Shown here: positions 35,674 through 44,455 of the stretch, in pieces
Layout: each line of letters opens with the position of its first letter
Numbering within the stretch: position 1 is the first letter of the stretch
Assembly (NCBI RefSeq): GCF_903819335.1
Contig: NZ_CAIJDE010000017.1
Location: 1 to 64,000 of the forward strand
DNA length: 64,000 bases
From: Flavobacterium panici
GTDB lineage: Bacteria > Bacteroidota > Bacteroidia > Flavobacteriales > Flavobacteriaceae
Direction of reading: 5' to 3'
Made by a program: the position numbers and the translations under genes
The notes under the pieces: model-generated
What the model was told of the DNA's origin: nothing
Database searches by the model: none
Seen by the model: only the letters and a program-made list of their open reading frames with translations

Positions 35674-36429
35674 TCAAATATTTTTCTTGACAATCGTTGA
35701 TGATGCCTGCGCGGTACTCATCACGACTAAATCAGCGATATTGACATGATATGGTCTTGAAACTACAAAATGAATAATATCTGCAATATCTTCTGCCTGA
35801 AGAGGATCAAATCCTTTATATACATTTGAAGCTCTTTCTGTATCTCCTTTAAAACGTACTTCACTGAATTCTGTTGCTACCATTCCGGGATGAATTGCTC
35901 CAACTCTAATTCCGAATGGATTTAAATCGATTCGCATTCCGGCTGTAATAGCATCAACAGCATGTTTTGTTCCGCAATATACATTTCCGTTTGGATATAC
36001 TTCTTTGGCCGCAGTTGAACCAATATTAATAATATGTCCGGAATTTTTAGCTGTCATTTTCGGAATTACCGCTTTTGAAACATATAAAAGTCCTTTTACA
36101 TTAATATCAATCATCGCATCCCAATCGTCTAAATCTCCTGTTTGAATTGGATCTAAACCATGCGCATTTCCGGCATTATTGATCAAAACATCAATATCTG
36201 AAAATGCATCTGGCAAATCACCAATTTTTTCCAAAACATCATTTTTATCACGAACATCGAAAGAAAGCGAATGAACTTCGGTAAATGCCGAAAGTTCTTT
36301 TTCCAATTCTTCTAAACGATCTTTACGTCTTCCACAAAGAATAATTTTATAATTGTTTTTAGCTAGAATCTGAGCCGTAGCTTTTCCTATTCCGCTTGTA
36401 GCACCAGTAATTAAAACTGTTTTTTTCAT
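35674..36429 (-). CDS. Short-chain dehydrogenase/reductase, YdfG-like
   Basis: Classical NAD(P)-dependent SDR of 251 residues. It has the cofactor motif TGATSGIG (8-15) and NNAG (84-87). The catalytic residues S138 in INIGSTAA and Y151/K155 in VYCGTKHA are all present. The R-R-K after beta-strand two (GRRKDRLEELE) suggests NADP(H). The closest well-known relatives by pattern are YdfG 3-hydroxy acid/serine dehydrogenases, but the substrate is inferred. It is followed upstream by the aldo/keto reductase on the same strand with a palindromic spacer. Confidence 0.88.
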   Translation of the reverse strand: MKKTVLITGATSGIGKATAQILAKNNYKIILCGRRKDRLEELEKELSAFTEVHSLSFDVRDKNDVLEKIGDLPDAFSDIDVLINNAGNAHGLDPIQTGDLDDWDAMIDINVKGLLYVSKAVIPKMTAKNSGHIINIGSTAAKEVYPNGNVYCGTKHAVDAITAGMRIDLNPFGIRVGAIHPGMVATEFSEVRFKGDTERASNVYKGFDPLQAEDIADIIHFVVSRPYHVNIADLVVMSTAQASSTIVKKNI

Positions 36430-36451
36430 TCTATATTTTTTGTTTTTTTTT

Positions 36452-36518
36452 GCCCACGGATTTTACTGATTAAACTGATTTACACTGTAATTTTTTTAAA
36501 TCTGTAAAATCTGTGGGC
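36452..36518. repeat. GCCCACNGATTTTAC inverted repeat
   Basis: GCCCACGGATTTTACTGATT (36452-36471) is matched at 18 of 20 positions by the reverse complement of 36499-36518. This belongs to the common GCCACGGATT-type palindromes of the phylum and lies between the aldo/keto reductase and the SDR gene. Confidence 0.8.
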
Positions 36519-36530
36519 TAATATTTTTAT

Positions 36531-37403
36531 TTAAGCAACATCGTCACCCATGCTTTCAGTCCAGATCGCAAACCAGTCTTCTTTATCCATTTCTAATTCA
36601 ACGGCTTTCGCTAAAGATTGAATTCTGGCAACGTTAACTGTTCCTGCAATTGGAATAACTGCTGCCGGGTGTTTTAAAATCCAGGCCAATAAAAGTGTAT
36701 CTGCTCCAAGATGATATTTTTCAAGCAAAGTCGAGAATAACTTTTTCAAACGACGTGTTTTTTTGGTGTCTTCTCTAAAAACAGTTCCAAGCGGATTCCA
36801 TGACAATGGGCGAATTCCATGTGTCTGCATATAATCAAGACTTCCGTCAACCATTGGTTCAAAATGAGTTGCAGAAAATTGTACCTGATTATAGCTTACT
36901 TCTGTTTTCTGACGAATTAACTCGGTTTGAGAACTTGTAAAATTAGAAAGCCCGAAATCTAAAATTTTTCCTTCTCCTTTTAATTTTTCAACCGCTTCTG
37001 CAATTTCATCTGCCTGCATTAACGGACTTGGCCTGTGCAGTAAAAATACATCAACGTAATCTGTTTTCAGTTTCTTTAAAGATTCTTCAACAGACCAAAT
37101 GATATACTCTTTAGAATAATCGTAATGTTTGATTTTGTTATTACGGCTTTCTGTTACAAGCTGAATTCCGCACTTTGTAATTAATTGTAATTTTTCGCGC
37201 GAAATTTTACTAGCTTTGAATGCTTTTCCAAAATCGGCTTCGGTGGTATAATCTCCGTAAATATCGGCGTGATCAAAAGTTGTGATTTTGTTTTCGATAC
37301 AAATTTGTATCATGTTTTCCATTTCTTTTGGTGAAAGGTTTTTATCCCAAACACCCCAATTCATAGTGCCCGAAATTATAGGCGATAATGCTGTTTTGCT
37401 CAT
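36531..37403 (-). CDS. Aldo/keto reductase, YdhF-like
   Basis: NADPH-dependent TIM-barrel oxidoreductase of 290 residues. The catalytic tetrad is complete: D44 and Y49 in FDHADIYG, K77 in ITKCG and H123 in LLHRPSP. The C-terminal cofactor part contains PIAGTVNVARIQSL. Overall pattern resembles E. coli YdhF. Substrate is unknown. It is transcribed towards the SDR gene, 101 bases upstream of it with a palindromic repeat between. Confidence 0.9.
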   Translation of the reverse strand: MSKTALSPIISGTMNWGVWDKNLSPKEMENMIQICIENKITTFDHADIYGDYTTEADFGKAFKASKISREKLQLITKCGIQLVTESRNNKIKHYDYSKEYIIWSVEESLKKLKTDYVDVFLLHRPSPLMQADEIAEAVEKLKGEGKILDFGLSNFTSSQTELIRQKTEVSYNQVQFSATHFEPMVDGSLDYMQTHGIRPLSWNPLGTVFREDTKKTRRLKKLFSTLLEKYHLGADTLLLAWILKHPAAVIPIAGTVNVARIQSLAKAVELEMDKEDWFAIWTESMGDDVA

Positions 37404-37615
37404 GGTTATATTGAGTTATTTTTGCTAATAAATATGCTTTTACAAAACATAATCACCAAAGTTCTTAAAAATATAAAAATAGATTCACAATTCGTCCTTA
37501 AAATTAGGTGATTGGTCGAAGTTTTAACCATTCTTTAACATCTTACTTCTTAAAAAATATTCAATTTGCACTCTCAAAAATTAGGCGTAAAAATCAAGGT
37601 TTTAAAAATATTTAT

Positions 37616-38620
37616 ATGGAAGAAAATACAACGACTTTAGACATTAGAGCGATAAATGAAAAAATTGAGAGAGAAAGTGCTTTTATAGACCTTCTTACAA
37701 TGGAAATGAACAAAGTTATTGTGGGCCAGAAACATATGGTCGAGCGTCTGTTAATTGGTCTTTTGGGTCAGGGACATATTTTACTTGAAGGAGTTCCTGG
37801 TTTAGCAAAAACTTTGGCCATTAATACTTTGTCACAAGCGGTTCAGGGTTCTTTCAGCCGTATCCAGTTTACGCCGGATTTACTTCCTGCCGATGTTATC
37901 GGAACCATGATTTACAACATTAAAGCAAACGAATTCTCTATTAAAAAAGGACCAATTTTTGCCAACTTCGTACTTGCCGATGAGATTAACCGTGCCCCGG
38001 CAAAGGTTCAGTCTGCACTTTTAGAGGCGATGCAGGAAAAACAAGTTACAATTGGTGATACCACTTTCAAACTAGATCGTCCGTTTTTAGTTTTAGCAAC
38101 TCAAAACCCGGTTGAACAAGAAGGAACATACCAGCTTCCTGAAGCACAGGTTGACCGTTTCATGTTGAAAACTGTAATTGATTATCCAAAAATTGATGAA
38201 GAACGTTTTGTAATTCGTCAAAACTTAAAAGGAAGCTACGAAAAAGTAAATGCTGTAGTTTCTGTAGAACAAATTTTACGTGCGCAAGAAGCGGTTCGTG
38301 AAGTTTATATGGATGAAAAAATTGAAAAATATATTCTGGATATCATTTTTGCTACTCGTTACCCAGAGAAATATAAATTAGCCGACTTAAAACCACTTAT
38401 CAGTTTTGGAGCATCTCCACGTGGAAGTATCAACTTAGCAAACGCTGCTAAATGTTACGCTTTCATCAAACGTCGTGGTTATGTAATTCCAGAAGATGTT
38501 CGTGCAGTTGTGCATGATGTATTACGTCACAGAGTTGGAATCACATATGAGGCTGAAGCCGAAAACATTACTTCTGTAGACATTATCAACAAAATCGTAA
38601 ACGAGATTGAAGTACCTTAA
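37616..38620 (+). CDS. moxR: MoxR-family AAA ATPase, first gene of the Bat operon
   Basis: A 334-residue AAA+ chaperone-like ATPase. The start is placed at ATG 37616 (MEENTTTLDIRAINEKIE); the extension to 37508 does not look protein-coding. Walker A is LLEGVPGLAKT, Walker B VLADEINR, and sensor 1 is FLVLATQNPVEQEGTYQLPEAQ, diagnostic of MoxR. MoxR proteins act with VWA proteins to mature or insert metal centres or membrane complexes, matching the downstream DUF58 and VWA genes. It is the first of eight genes on the same strand. Confidence 0.93.
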   Translation: MEENTTTLDIRAINEKIERESAFIDLLTMEMNKVIVGQKHMVERLLIGLLGQGHILLEGVPGLAKTLAINTLSQAVQGSFSRIQFTPDLLPADVIGTMIYNIKANEFSIKKGPIFANFVLADEINRAPAKVQSALLEAMQEKQVTIGDTTFKLDRPFLVLATQNPVEQEGTYQLPEAQVDRFMLKTVIDYPKIDEERFVIRQNLKGSYEKVNAVVSVEQILRAQEAVREVYMDEKIEKYILDIIFATRYPEKYKLADLKPLISFGASPRGSINLANAAKCYAFIKRRGYVIPEDVRAVVHDVLRHRVGITYEAEAENITSVDIINKIVNEIEVP

Positions 38621-38623
38621 AAA

Positions 38624-38703
38624 AATTTTAGATTTTAGATTGCAAAATTTAGATTTAAATCTGCAATCTAAAAATAATCTAAAATCTAATATCTAAAATC
38701 TGC
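38624..38703. repeat. TTTTAGATTTTAGATTGC palindromic repeat cluster
   Basis: TTTTAGATTTTAGATTGCA and its near reverse complement TGCAATCTAAAA with further TCTAAAATCTAA steps fill the moxR-DUF58 spacer. Confidence 0.75.
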
Positions 38704-38713
38704 AATCCGAAAA

Positions 38714-39577
38714 ATGGATACAAAAGAGCTTTTAAAAAAAGTACGGAAAATAGAAATCAAAACCAAAAGACTGAGCAATCATATCTTTTCGGGTGAATAC
38801 CATTCTTCATTTAAAGGGCGCGGGATGACTTTCAGCGAGGTGCGCCAATACCAATATGGCGATGATATTCGTAACATCGATTGGAATGTAACCGCACGCT
38901 ACAACGAAGCCCACGTAAAAGTTTTTGAAGAAGAAAGAGAATTAACCATGGTTTTAATGGTTGATATTTCGGGCTCTGAAGGTTTTGGTTCAAAAAGTCA
39001 GTTTAAAAAAGACATCGTAACAGAAATTGCTGCAACGATGGCTTTTTCGGCTACACAAAATAATGATAAGATTGGATTGATCTTATTTTCTGATAATGTC
39101 GAATTATACATTCCGCCAAAAAAAGGCCGTTCACACGTTTTGAGAATTATTCGTGAATTAATCGAATTTGAACCAAAAAGCCACAAAACAGATATCTCAC
39201 AAGCCTTGAAATTTTTATCGGGAACACAGAAAAAGAAAGCGATTGTTTTTGTAATTTCTGATTTCATGTCTGAGAATTACGAACAGACTTTAAAAATTGC
39301 TTCTAAAAAACACGATATTACTGGTGTTCGCGTGTACGATATCCGTGAAGAAAAAATCCCAAATTTAGGAATGGTAACCATGCTTGACGCCGAAACGGGA
39401 AAAATTCAATTGGTAAATACAGGCTCAAAAACGGTGAGAATGAATTACGAAAAACATTATCAGGAACGCGTAAATTATTTCAAAGATATTTTTAGTAAAT
39501 CCGGCGCCGGTGTTGTAAACACAAGAGTCGACGAAAATTATGTTACTAAGCTGTTAGGCTATTTCAAGTCTCGATAA
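38714..39577 (+). CDS. DUF58 protein of the Bat operon
   Basis: A 287-residue protein with the DUF58 signature at residues 30-70 (SGEYHSSFKGRGMTFSEVRQYQYGDDIRNIDWNVTAR, shortened here to its key parts GRG, YQYGDD and IDWN). A VWA-like fold follows with MVDISGSEGF near 75, so the MIDAS DxSxS is nearly complete (D-I-S-G-S). No signal peptide or membrane helix is seen. DUF58 proteins typically accompany MoxR ATPases and membrane VWA proteins. It lies 93 bases after moxR and 142 bases before the next gene. Confidence 0.9.
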   Translation: MDTKELLKKVRKIEIKTKRLSNHIFSGEYHSSFKGRGMTFSEVRQYQYGDDIRNIDWNVTARYNEAHVKVFEEERELTMVLMVDISGSEGFGSKSQFKKDIVTEIAATMAFSATQNNDKIGLILFSDNVELYIPPKKGRSHVLRIIRELIEFEPKSHKTDISQALKFLSGTQKKKAIVFVISDFMSENYEQTLKIASKKHDITGVRVYDIREEKIPNLGMVTMLDAETGKIQLVNTGSKTVRMNYEKHYQERVNYFKDIFSKSGAGVVNTRVDENYVTKLLGYFKSR

Positions 39578-39719
39578 ATATAATTTTAGATTGTAGATTT
39601 TAAATTTTAGAATTTTTATCTGCTCTAATTATTCAAATAAAAAATCCGCTTAAATCTGTGTCATCCGTGTTCCAATTTTAAGCATTCATTTTAGACTAAA
39701 ATCTGAAATCACAAATCAA

Positions 39720-41351
39720 ATGAAATTAAAGTTTTACATATTTTTATTTTTGCTTTCTACGGCTGTTTTTGCTCAAAAACAAGTCGAAACCAGCATTGAT
39801 ACCACCAAAAATAAAATTGGCGCCGAGTTTAAGCTAACGCTGAAAACGGTTGTAAATGCTAATTCGAAAGTCGTTTTCCCTAAACTAAAAAGATTTGGCC
39901 CTTTAGAGGTTATTCAATCGTATCCTATCGATACGGTAAAGAAAAACGACACTTACGAATTAATCAAAAAATATGGATTAACTCAATTTGATTCAGGAAG
40001 ATACGTGATTCCGAGTGTTCAAATTTTAATTGATAAAAAACCTTATTTCTCAGATTCTATTCGTGTTGAAGTCGCTAATGTAAAAGTCGATACATTACAG
40101 CAAAAAATGTATGATATCAAAGACATTACCGCTGCTGATGGCGGAATTGGCGATTGGTGGAAATACGTTTTGGCACTGGTTATTATTTTAGCAATTGGAG
40201 CCGGAATTTATTGGTACGTTAAAAAACATCAGAAGAAAAAAATCGAAGAAGAAGTTTATAAAACTCCTATTGAAAAAGCGACAAGCTTATTAAACAATTT
40301 AGAGTCAAAAGAACTTGTTCAAAAAGGAGAAATTAAAGAATATTATAGTGAACTGACGGATATTGCGCGTAACTATATCGAAGAAGCGATTCATATTCCA
40401 GCAATGGAAAGTACGACTTCTGAATTAATTCAGGCGATTAGAACAGCCTCGACTAAAAAGAAAATGACTTTAACGCCAGAAACGGTTGAGAATCTGGAAC
40501 GTGTTTTACGTCAGGCCGATTTAGTAAAATTTGCGAAATCAAAACCGCTTGAATTTGAAATTACGGATGACAGAAATAAAATTCAGAAAGTAATTTTAAC
40601 GCTTGACAATGCAATCCCAACAGAAGTTCCGGCTGAAGAAGAAGATCAATTGCTAAACGAAGCGCAAAGACAAAAACAAATTCAGCTTCAGTTAAAAAAA
40701 CAAAGAAACAAACGAATTGCCATTACAGTAGGTTCTGTTTTGTTTTTATTATTAGCAACTACAACTTTCTTTATTGCAACAAAAGGTTTTACTTATGTAA
40801 AAGACAATATTATCGGGCATCCTACTAAAGAATTATTAGAAGGAGAATGGGTGAAAAGTGAATACGGAAATCCGGGCGTTATCATTGAAACTCCAAAAGT
40901 TTTAAAACGAATGGATGTACAAAAAGCACTTCCAAAAGAAACAATGGCATTGATTAAGGAAATGCAGCTTTTTGCATACGGAAGTATGATTGACAATTTT
41001 TATGTGGCAGTTTCAACTACCAAATTTAAAACTCCTACTGATATTGATTTATCTAAAGCTTTAGAAGGCGCTTTAAAAGTAATCGAGCTGCAAGGAGGTC
41101 AAAATATCATCGTTAAGCAAGAAGATTTTCAAACTAATCAAGGTATTCAGGGAATAAAAGGTTACGGAACAATGACTGTTTTAAATCCGGCAAATAAAAC
41201 AAGTATAAAAGGTTATTATGAAATCCTGCTTTTTAAACAAGATCAGGGATTACAGCAAATAATCATTTTCCATGAAGAAGGCGATACGTATGCAAACGAC
41301 ATTACAACCCGAATTCTAAATTCTGTTGAACTTAAAAAAGCAAGTAACTAA
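39720..41351 (+). CDS. DUF4381-like membrane protein of the Bat operon
   Basis: A 543-residue protein with signal peptide ending VFAQ (about 19). The first domain (20-125) resembles the N-terminal beta domains of BatD-type proteins (DTTKNKIGAEFKLTLKT). A membrane helix follows (about 147-167, YVLALVIILAIGAGIYWYV), then a helical cytoplasmic segment with the DUF4381-like PIEKATSLLNNLE and YYSELTDIARNYIE. A second helix is near 335-355, and the C-terminal 180 residues are unknown. Its TAA overlaps the batA ATG as TAATG, implying coupled translation. Confidence 0.8.
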   Translation: MKLKFYIFLFLLSTAVFAQKQVETSIDTTKNKIGAEFKLTLKTVVNANSKVVFPKLKRFGPLEVIQSYPIDTVKKNDTYELIKKYGLTQFDSGRYVIPSVQILIDKKPYFSDSIRVEVANVKVDTLQQKMYDIKDITAADGGIGDWWKYVLALVIILAIGAGIYWYVKKHQKKKIEEEVYKTPIEKATSLLNNLESKELVQKGEIKEYYSELTDIARNYIEEAIHIPAMESTTSELIQAIRTASTKKKMTLTPETVENLERVLRQADLVKFAKSKPLEFEITDDRNKIQKVILTLDNAIPTEVPAEEEDQLLNEAQRQKQIQLQLKKQRNKRIAITVGSVLFLLLATTTFFIATKGFTYVKDNIIGHPTKELLEGEWVKSEYGNPGVIIETPKVLKRMDVQKALPKETMALIKEMQLFAYGSMIDNFYVAVSTTKFKTPTDIDLSKALEGALKVIELQGGQNIIVKQEDFQTNQGIQGIKGYGTMTVLNPANKTSIKGYYEILLFKQDQGLQQIIIFHEEGDTYANDITTRILNSVELKKASN

Positions 41352-42355
41352 TGAATAATCAGATCACTTTTTTAAATCCGGAATTCTTTTGGTTGTTTCT
41401 GTTAATTCCAATCGCTATTGGCTGGTTTTTTTGGAAAAGAAATCAGCAGTCGGCTACATTAAAAATGAGTTCGACGGCAGGTTTTAAAAACAGCGAATCG
41501 TTATTGACCAAATTAAAGCCTAGTTTATATGTTTTCAGGATTATCGCTTTAAGTTCACTGATTATTGCTTTAGCAAGACCAAGAACAGTCGACATTAGCA
41601 ATCAGACTAAAACGACAAAAGGAATTGATATTGTAATAGCAATTGACGTTTCTGGAAGTATGCTTGCAAAAGATTTAAAGCCAAACCGTATGGAAGCTTT
41701 AAAAAGAGTTGCTGCTGATTTCGTTGAAGAAAGACCAAATGACAGAGTTGGTTTAGTTTTATACGCTTCTGAAGCTTATACAAAAACACCTGTTACAAGT
41801 GACAAACCAATTATTCTTGAAGCTATAAAAGGAATTAAATATGATACCGTTTTACAAGATGGTACCGGAATTGGAATGGGTTTAGCAACGGCAGTAAATC
41901 GTCTTAAAGACAGTAAAGCAAAAAGCAGGGTTGTTATTTTAATGACAGATGGTGTTAATAATGCCGGGTTTATTGAGCCGGAAACTGCTGCTGATATTGC
42001 AAAACAATACGGAATAAAAGTATATACAATTGGTCTTGGTACAAATGGAATGGCGGAATCTCCATATGCTTATGCACCAAACGGCGGCTTTTTATTCAAA
42101 ATGCAGAAAGTTGAAATTGATGAGCAGTTAATGAAAAATATTGCCCGCAAAACAGACGGAACATACTTTAGAGCAACAAGCAACGATAGATTAGCTGAAA
42201 TATACAGTTCAATTAACAAATTAGAAACAACTGAAATTCAGGAATTAAAATTTTACGATTACGACGAAAAATACAGAGTTTTTGTTTTAATCGCAGCATT
42301 TTTATTATTGTTAGAAGTTGGTTTAAGAAATACAGTTTACAGAAGCTTTATTTAA
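41351..42355 (+). CDS. batA: BatA, membrane VWA protein
   Basis: A 334-residue inner-membrane protein with two N-terminal helices (about 11-28 and 58-75), a VWA domain and a C-terminal helix (about 308-325). The metal-ion-dependent adhesion site is intact: DVSGS at 99-103 and MTDGVNNAG near 198. BatA and BatB are paired VWA proteins of the Bacteroides aerotolerance operon, linked to oxidative stress tolerance in some species, although that role is debated. The start overlaps the stop of the preceding gene by one base. Confidence 0.94.
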   Translation: MNNQITFLNPEFFWLFLLIPIAIGWFFWKRNQQSATLKMSSTAGFKNSESLLTKLKPSLYVFRIIALSSLIIALARPRTVDISNQTKTTKGIDIVIAIDVSGSMLAKDLKPNRMEALKRVAADFVEERPNDRVGLVLYASEAYTKTPVTSDKPIILEAIKGIKYDTVLQDGTGIGMGLATAVNRLKDSKAKSRVVILMTDGVNNAGFIEPETAADIAKQYGIKVYTIGLGTNGMAESPYAYAPNGGFLFKMQKVEIDEQLMKNIARKTDGTYFRATSNDRLAEIYSSINKLETTEIQELKFYDYDEKYRVFVLIAAFLLLLEVGLRNTVYRSFI

Positions 42356-42361
42356 TATTTT

Positions 42362-42417
42362 AGTCGCAGTCACAGTTTTCAGTTTACAGCTGAAACTGCG
42401 ACTGAAAACTGCGACTG
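42362..42417. repeat. AGTCGCAGT/ACTGCGACT palindromic repeat
   Basis: AGTCGCAGT and TTTTCAGTTT on the left are mirrored by GAAACTGCGACT and GAAAACTGCGACT on the right. It fills the batA-batB spacer and shares its motif with 27335-27352. Confidence 0.7.
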
Positions 42418-42434
42418 AGAACTAGAATTAAAAA

Positions 42435-43463
42435 ATGGAATTAGACGAAAAAAAATATTTATATCTTTTACTATTACTCCCAATTGTGGTGTGTATTTTC
42501 CTTTTCAATATGTATTGGAAAAGAAAAAAACAACGTGAATTTGGAGATTTAGACATGGTGAAAAAACTGAGTCCTGACCGATCTGTTTTTAAACCTGTTT
42601 TAAAATTATCGATTTTGCTTTTGGCATTGGCGTGTTTAATTATCGGTTTAGTAAATCCGAAGATTGGAACAAAAATGGAAACTGTAAAACGTGAAGGAAT
42701 TGATATCGTTTTTGCTGTCGACGTTTCTAAAAGTATGCTTGCTGAAGATGTGGCACCAAGTCGTTTAGAAAAAAGTAAACAATTGGTTTCGCAGATTATA
42801 AACTCTTTGGGAAGCGACCGAATTGGTATCGTGGCTTATGCAGGAAGTGCATTCCCGGTTTTGCCAATTACATCTGATTATAGTGTTGCAAAAATGTTCC
42901 TGCAAAGCATGAATCCTGATATGGTTTCATCGCAAGGAACTTCTCTTGATGAAGCAATTAGATTATCAGCTAAATATTTTGACGAAAAAAGCAAAACAAG
43001 TAAACTTATAATTTTGATTTCTGATGGTGAAGATCATTCTGAAGGTGCTTCGGCGGCGGCAGAGGAAGCCAGTAAACTAGGAATCAAAATCATTACGATT
43101 GGTGTTGGAACAGAAAGAGGAGGAACAATTCCGTTAAGAGAAAATGGTATCGTTAAAAATTACCAAAAAGATCAAAACGGGCAAACTGTTATTACAAAAC
43201 TAAATCAGGAAGGATTAAAAACCCTTGCAACTAAAGGAAAGTATGTTTACGGCGGAAATACGAAAGAGGTTTTGGAATTCATCAAAAACGAATTAAACAA
43301 GATTCAGAAAACAGAATTTGAATCGACACAAATGGCCGATTTTCAATCGCAGTTTCAATGGTTTATTGGTTTTGGACTCTTACTGCTATTTGTAGATATT
43401 TTCCTTTTAGAAAGAAAAACAAACTGGATTAAAGAGTTGAATTTATTCAACGAAAAGAAATAA
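42435..43463 (+). CDS. batB: BatB, membrane VWA protein
   Basis: A 342-residue paralogue of BatA. Membrane helices lie at about 8-27, 57-74 and 312-330. The VWA site reads DVSKS at 96-100, keeping both serines, with ISDGEDHSEG near 195 as the acidic motif. BatA and BatB probably form a complex with BatC-E in the envelope; this is family knowledge. The spacers before and after are palindromic repeats. Confidence 0.94.
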   Translation: MELDEKKYLYLLLLLPIVVCIFLFNMYWKRKKQREFGDLDMVKKLSPDRSVFKPVLKLSILLLALACLIIGLVNPKIGTKMETVKREGIDIVFAVDVSKSMLAEDVAPSRLEKSKQLVSQIINSLGSDRIGIVAYAGSAFPVLPITSDYSVAKMFLQSMNPDMVSSQGTSLDEAIRLSAKYFDEKSKTSKLIILISDGEDHSEGASAAAEEASKLGIKIITIGVGTERGGTIPLRENGIVKNYQKDQNGQTVITKLNQEGLKTLATKGKYVYGGNTKEVLEFIKNELNKIQKTEFESTQMADFQSQFQWFIGFGLLLLFVDIFLLERKTNWIKELNLFNEKK

Positions 43464-43472
43464 TAATGTTTA

Positions 43473-43533
43473 GCCACTAATTACAGGAATTTACACGAAA
43501 AAATAATTAGTGATAATTCGTGCAATTCGTGGC
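43473..43533. repeat. GCCACTAATTACAGG/AATTCGTGGC inverted repeat
   Basis: GCCACTAATTACAGGAATTT followed by ACACGAA is mirrored by TTCGTGCAATTCGTGGC. It fills the batB-batC spacer and belongs to the family at 35559-35597. Confidence 0.75.
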
Positions 43534-43558
43534 AAAATAAAAAACATAAAAAATTAGA

Positions 43559-44332
43559 ATGAAAAATTTACTTCTTTATATTTTACTAACGCTTCCTTTT
43601 GCAGTTTCTGCTCAGGAAAAAGACAAGACATTGCCTGATGCCAATGAAGAATATAAGCAGAATAAATTTACTGACGCTGAAGCTAATTACAGGATTTCGG
43701 CTTCAAAATTTTCAAAGCGCGCTGCCGGTTCTTATAATTTAGGAAACTCGATTTACAGACAAAATCAGGCTTCTGAAGCAAAATACGCTTACGCGAATGC
43801 CATAAAAATTGCCAAAACAAGACCTGAAAAACACAAAGCTTTTCATAATCTTGGTAACGTTTTTATGAAAGAGAAAGATTATACGCAGGCCGTTGAAGCG
43901 TACAAAGAAGCTTTAAGAAACGATCCTACCGATGACGAAACGCGTTACAACTACGCTTACGCGAAACAGAAGCTAAAAGAAAATCCTCCTAAAAATAACG
44001 ATAAGAACAAAGACAAAAATAAGGATAAGGACAAAGACAAGGATAAAAACAAAGATAAAGACAAGAACAAGGATAAAAACCAGGATAAGGACAAGGATAA
44101 AAAAGACGACAAAGGCGATAAGGACAAAGATAAAAATGACGGTAAAAATGATCCGAAGAAAGATGACAAGTCTGACAATAAAGGAGAACCTAAACCGCAG
44201 CCCGGAGGAATTTCAAAAGAACGTGTTCAGAATTTATTAGATGCTGTAAACAACGAAGAAAAGAAAATTCAAGACAAAGTAAACGCTCAAAAAATAAAAG
44301 GAAATCCTAAAAAACCAGAAAAAGACTGGTAG
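43559..44332 (+). CDS. batC: BatC, TPR protein with Lys/Asp-rich tail
   Basis: A 257-residue exported protein (signal peptide ending SAQ, about residue 19). Residues 28-135 hold about three tetratricopeptide repeats (SYNLGNSIYRQNQ, FHNLGNVFMKEKDYTQAVEAYKEALRNDP). Residues 145-220 are a low-complexity stretch of alternating Lys, Asp and Asn, then a short helical end (ERVQNLLDAVNNEEKKI). TPR proteins in this position are BatC. The simple-sequence tail is coded by AAR/GAY/AAY codons at 43993-44200, where length variation by slippage is likely. Confidence 0.9.
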   Translation: MKNLLLYILLTLPFAVSAQEKDKTLPDANEEYKQNKFTDAEANYRISASKFSKRAAGSYNLGNSIYRQNQASEAKYAYANAIKIAKTRPEKHKAFHNLGNVFMKEKDYTQAVEAYKEALRNDPTDDETRYNYAYAKQKLKENPPKNNDKNKDKNKDKDKDKDKNKDKDKNKDKNQDKDKDKKDDKGDKDKDKNDGKNDPKKDDKSDNKGEPKPQPGGISKERVQNLLDAVNNEEKKIQDKVNAQKIKGNPKKPEKDW

Positions 44333-44344
44333 GATTTTAGGTTA

Positions 44345-44445
44345 ATCGTTTATTTTTTAATCTGTTATTCGGCAAAACTGTAACAATAAAACAGTAAAAA
44401 AAACGATTAAACAAATTAACAATTAAACAGTTAAACAAAAACTGA
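44345..44445. repeat. AACGATTAAACAAATTAAC-type repeat with weak palindrome
   Basis: AATCGTTTA and AATCTGTT on the left are mirrored by AACAGTAAAAAAAACGATT, followed by repeated steps of TTAACAATTAAACAG. It fills the batC-batD spacer; a similar AACGATTAACCGATTAAAC lies before hpd at 57323. Confidence 0.55.
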
Positions 44446-44455
44446 CTAACAATTA

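Noticed and set aside
43957-44178. 73-residue minus-strand frame rich in Ser and Leu
   Set aside because: Antisense image of the Lys/Asp tract of batC.
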